From positions 118,748 through 182,747 of the forward strand of contig UBNQ01000024.1 in NCBI GenBank assembly GCA_900466875.1: a stretch of DNA of 64,000 bases, in the 5' to 3' direction. The first letter of the stretch is position 1; every line of letters begins with the position of its first letter. This DNA is from Hyphomicrobiales bacterium. GTDB taxonomy: Bacteria; Pseudomonadota; Alphaproteobacteria; Rhizobiales; Rhizobiaceae. Positions 61,660 through 64,000 of the stretch are shown one piece after another. Under the pieces are notes generated by a model. The model had not been told where the DNA came from. It saw only the letters and a program-made list of their open reading frames with translations, and did not search any database. The position numbers were made by a program, and so were the translations under genes.

Positions 61660-62850
61660 ATGGAACAGACATGGCGCTGGTTTGGCCCGGAAGATCCCGT
61701 CAGCTTGCAGAAAGCACGGCAGGCAGGAGCCACCGGCATCGTTACCGCCCTTCATCACATGAACCAGGGCGGCATCTGGCCGGTTGACGAAATTGCAAAG
61801 CGCAAGGCCGTCATAGAGGCAGCCGGACTGAACTGGTCGGTTGTCGAAAGCATCGGCGTCGGCGAAGAGATCAAGACCCGGACAGGCAATTTTCGTGAAA
61901 AAATCGACAATTACAAACAGTCGATCCGCAACGTCGCGCGTTCCGGCGTGAAGGTGATCTGCTACAATTTCATGGTCATCACCGACTGGAGTCGGACCAA
62001 CCTGATGTATCAACTGCCCAATGGTGGTTATGCGCTGCGCTACGACAGTGTCGATTTTGCCGCCTACGATCTTTTCGTCCTGAAACGCAAGGGTGCTAAA
62101 AGCTCCTATTCAAGCCAGCATGTCGAAAAAGCTGAAAAGCGTTTCAAGGCGATGAGCCAAGAGACGGTCGCGGGACTGGAACGGACACTGATCGACTGGC
62201 TGCCGGCGCGAGACTTCGCCTACACCCGCTCCACCTTCAGGGACATGCTTGAAATCTACCAGCAGATCGGCACCGAGGATCTGCGTGCCAATCTGATCGA
62301 GTTCCTGCGCGAAATCACCCCGGTTGCCGAAGAGGAAGGTGCGCGTCTCTGCATTCACCCTGATGACCCGGCATTTCCGATATTCGGACTACCGCGCGTC
62401 CTGTCGAATGCAGACGATGTAAGGGCACTGTTCAGAGCCGTGCCACAGGAGGCGTGCGGCCTCACATTGTGTACCGGGTCTTTCGGCTCCAACCCGAAAA
62501 ACGATCTGCCGTCAATGGCGAAGGAGTTTGCGCCCAGGGTTCATTTCGTCCATCTGCGCAATACCACGCATGAGCCGGATGGTTCCTTCTACGAAGCGGA
62601 CCACCTCGGCGGTGACACCGATCTTGTTGCGGTGACGGCAGCGATGATGGCGGAAGAGGATCGGCGGCTTTCGATCGGCCACCCGGTGACGCAGATACCG
62701 ATGCGGCCCGACCATGGCCACCTTCTCGGCGATGACATCGGCCAGACCATGAACCCCGGCTATTCCTTTATCGGTCGGCTCAAGGGACTTGCCGAACTTC
62801 GGGGTGTGATGCATACGGTCAGCGCATTTAGAGACGGAAGAATAGTCTGA
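61660..62850 (+). CDS. uxuA: D-mannonate dehydratase
   Basis: A 396-residue TIM-barrel enzyme dehydrating D-mannonate to 2-keto-3-deoxygluconate. The N-terminus EQTWRWFGPEDPVSLQKARQAGATGIVTALHHM, the stretch VICYNFMVITDWSRT, the metal-site regions RLCIHPDDPAFPIFGLPR, CTGSFGS and VHFVHLRNT, and the C-terminal DDIGQTMNPGYSFIGRLKGLAELRG are all diagnostic. AGGAG precedes the start. Uronate isomerase (uxaC) and KDG kinase are not in the window. Confidence 0.96.
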   Translation: MEQTWRWFGPEDPVSLQKARQAGATGIVTALHHMNQGGIWPVDEIAKRKAVIEAAGLNWSVVESIGVGEEIKTRTGNFREKIDNYKQSIRNVARSGVKVICYNFMVITDWSRTNLMYQLPNGGYALRYDSVDFAAYDLFVLKRKGAKSSYSSQHVEKAEKRFKAMSQETVAGLERTLIDWLPARDFAYTRSTFRDMLEIYQQIGTEDLRANLIEFLREITPVAEEEGARLCIHPDDPAFPIFGLPRVLSNADDVRALFRAVPQEACGLTLCTGSFGSNPKNDLPSMAKEFAPRVHFVHLRNTTHEPDGSFYEADHLGGDTDLVAVTAAMMAEEDRRLSIGHPVTQIPMRPDHGHLLGDDIGQTMNPGYSFIGRLKGLAELRGVMHTVSAFRDGRIV

Positions 62851-62873
62851 AAGCACGCCATTTCGTGCAACCG

Positions 62874-62905
62874 CAGGTATCGGCGCAGCGACGCGCCGAT
62901 ACCTG
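62874..62905 (+). terminator. 13-bp perfect hairpin after uxuA
   Basis: CAGGTATCGGCGC (62874-62886) pairs perfectly with GCGCCGATACCTG (62893-62905) around a six-base loop, 23 bases after the uxuA stop. It is a very stable structure without a following T-run. It may end or attenuate transcription before the regulator gene, or protect the uxuA message. Confidence 0.65.
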
Positions 62906-62969
62906 GATCATAACGGCATCTTCCTGGTGACTGGCAATTTGGCATAGCAAAAAAGAAGCGGGAGAAACC

Positions 62970-63668
62970 ATGATGGACCGGAGTCGATACCGTTTGACGA
63001 ACCAGGTGTTCGACAAGATCAGGGACGATATTATCAGCGGCCGTCTGGCGCCCGAATCCCCGCTTTCGGAAGCCGACCTTTGCGAACAGTTGAAAGTCAG
63101 CCGGACGCCCGTCCGCGAAGCGCTCATCAAGCTTTCCGAAGAAGAACTGGTTCTGATCTACCCTCATGTCGGCACGTTTGTCGCTCCGATCTCTCTGGAA
63201 GCCGTCAGGGTCGGTCAATATATTCGCGAGCACCTCGAATGTGCGCTGGTCGCAGACGCAGCCCGAAATATCGATGACGACGGGCGCAAGCGCCTGCGCG
63301 AAAACATCCGTGAACAGGTTGCTGCAGCGAAAAACCCGGACGAGTTCTATCGCCTCGACAACGTATTTCATGCCCTCATTGCCGAGCTGGGTGGTTTTGC
63401 CGGGGCTTGGAATGCGATCCTTCGGGCCAAAACACAGTTTGATCGAGTGCGCTACCAGACGGTGCAGGACAAAGGCCGGGTGAAGGAAATTCTGGTCGAA
63501 CACAATCTCATTGCCGATGCCATCATCGCCGGAGATGTCGACACTGCGACGAAAGGTATCCGCAGCCACCTGCGAACCGTCTTCGCCAATCTGGACAAGC
63601 TTGCACTTGAAGACAGAAAAGAAGCGCCGGTGGTGCGAAAGAAGCGAACTACGCGAAACGAGCAGTAG
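62970..63668 (+). CDS. GntR/FCD-family regulator of uronate genes
   Basis: A 232-residue GntR regulator with a winged helix (about 5-75: LTNQVFDKIRDDIISGRLAPESPLSEADLCEQLKVSRTPVREALIKL) and an FCD domain (FHALIAELGGF, HNLIADAIIAGDVDTATKGIRSHL). The end is basic (KKRTTRN). GGGAG lies upstream of the ATG. It is the last gene of the MFS-uxuB-uxuA set and probably represses it until a uronate binds, like UxuR/ExuR. The exact effector is unknown. Confidence 0.88.
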   Translation: MMDRSRYRLTNQVFDKIRDDIISGRLAPESPLSEADLCEQLKVSRTPVREALIKLSEEELVLIYPHVGTFVAPISLEAVRVGQYIREHLECALVADAARNIDDDGRKRLRENIREQVAAAKNPDEFYRLDNVFHALIAELGGFAGAWNAILRAKTQFDRVRYQTVQDKGRVKEILVEHNLIADAIIAGDVDTATKGIRSHLRTVFANLDKLALEDRKEAPVVRKKRTTRNEQ

Positions 63669-63769
63669 CTTTTTTGGAGACGCCACTTGAAGCACCCGTG
63701 GCCGGCGTAGAAGGGGAGAGCGTCAGCGTTCCTCGTGCAAGTGGCAGCACATACCTCTGACGGGGCACG

Positions 63770-63944
63770 GTAGCCTTCCGCAATCGGGAGCTCGCGGTCG
63801 TGCCAGAAATTCCGTCGCAGCTCGCGGCAGACTGTCGGCCGGTCGCGACGAAGGGTGCGCGCGATCTCAGCCTGACTGATCTTCATGCATCCACGAAATG
63901 ATGCGGCGTTCGTCCAAACTCAGCTGCACAAAAGAGCGGGCCAT
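63770..63944 (-). pseudogene. IS30-family transposase remnant (N-terminal part, frameshifted)
   Basis: Read leftward, it begins MARSFVQLSLDERRIISW and reaches WMHEDQSG then TGA. The homologous continuation KISQAEIARTLRRDRPTVCRELRRN is in another frame, followed by DRELPIAEGY. Together these give the N-terminal helix-turn-helix of IS30-type transposases. A frameshift lies near 63885, where a likely original AAGATAAGAT has become AAGAT. No catalytic DDE region follows, so it is a broken and truncated copy. GGAGG precedes its ATG. The remainder of any element end would lie beyond the right edge. Confidence 0.7.
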
Positions 63945-64000
63945 TCCATCCTCCTGAAACCATGGCCATTATTGTCTTCGTTGCATTTGAAAATGGAATC

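Overview
The window looks like a Rhizobiaceae (Rhizobium/Agrobacterium-type alphaproteobacterium) replicon. The evidence is GC-rich coding sequence, the gene order pcaDCHGB with a divergent pcaQ, short ATGA/TGATG overlaps inside operons, many ABC importers and solo regulators, and a palindromic intergenic repeat of a rhizobial kind. The density of catabolic and uptake operons would fit a chromid or megaplasmid, but that is inference. No rRNA, tRNA, CRISPR, phage or replication gene was found. The only mobile element is an IS30-type transposase remnant at the right edge.

Layout. 1-5.7 kb: MscS-type channel, a small redox/cupin operon (AhpD-like, NmrA-like, cupin) with a divergent LysR regulator, and a 7TMR-DISM diguanylate cyclase. 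5.9-14.2 kb: a siderophore-iron island with ABC ATPase, two permeases, binding protein, AraC regulator, TonB-dependent receptor and esterase. 14.4-16.4 kb: PAS-LuxR regulator and a 3-oxoacid CoA-transferase pair. 16.5-25.5 kb: quinate/shikimate catabolism, with two tandem GntR/FCD paralogs, quiC, an amino-acid-type ABC importer with aroQ embedded in it, an AroE-like dehydrogenase and a Gfo/Idh/MocA oxidoreductase. 25.5-33.7 kb: the complete protocatechuate branch of the beta-ketoadipate pathway (pcaB,G,H,C,D; pcaQ; pcaR; pcaI,J,F). 33.8-40.6 kb: a branched-chain-type ABC importer, pobA and its AraC regulator. 40.8-44.7 kb: PoxB, OsmC-like protein and small proteins. 44.7-52.5 kb: a soluble PQQ-type sugar dehydrogenase, a DUF2231-like protein, and a caa3-type oxidase operon ending in a triheme cytochrome c. 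52.6-58.2 kb: Fe3+/AfuABC-type ABC importer with a histidine phosphatase and an RpiR regulator. 58.6-63.7 kb: hexuronate catabolism (MFS, uxuB, uxuA, GntR).

How it works together. The core is a funnel: quinate/shikimate (proposed import by the ABC system) -> dehydroquinate -> dehydroshikimate (AroQ) -> protocatechuate (QuiC), and 4-hydroxybenzoate (proposed import by the liv-type system) -> protocatechuate (PobA). Protocatechuate is then cleaved by PcaHG and processed by PcaB, C, D, IJ and F to succinyl-CoA and acetyl-CoA. Hexuronates enter through UxuB/UxuA. These are plant-derived carbon sources, which suits a rhizosphere organism.

The most novel-looking part is the quinate/shikimate module. 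It uses a polar-amino-acid-type ABC importer, whose binding protein appears to have lost the amino-group ligand, and it carries an extra Gfo/Idh/MocA dehydrogenase and two overlapping paralogous FCD regulators. Several good inverted repeats lie in the divergent promoter regions. All homology calls are from memory and inspection, with no database search.
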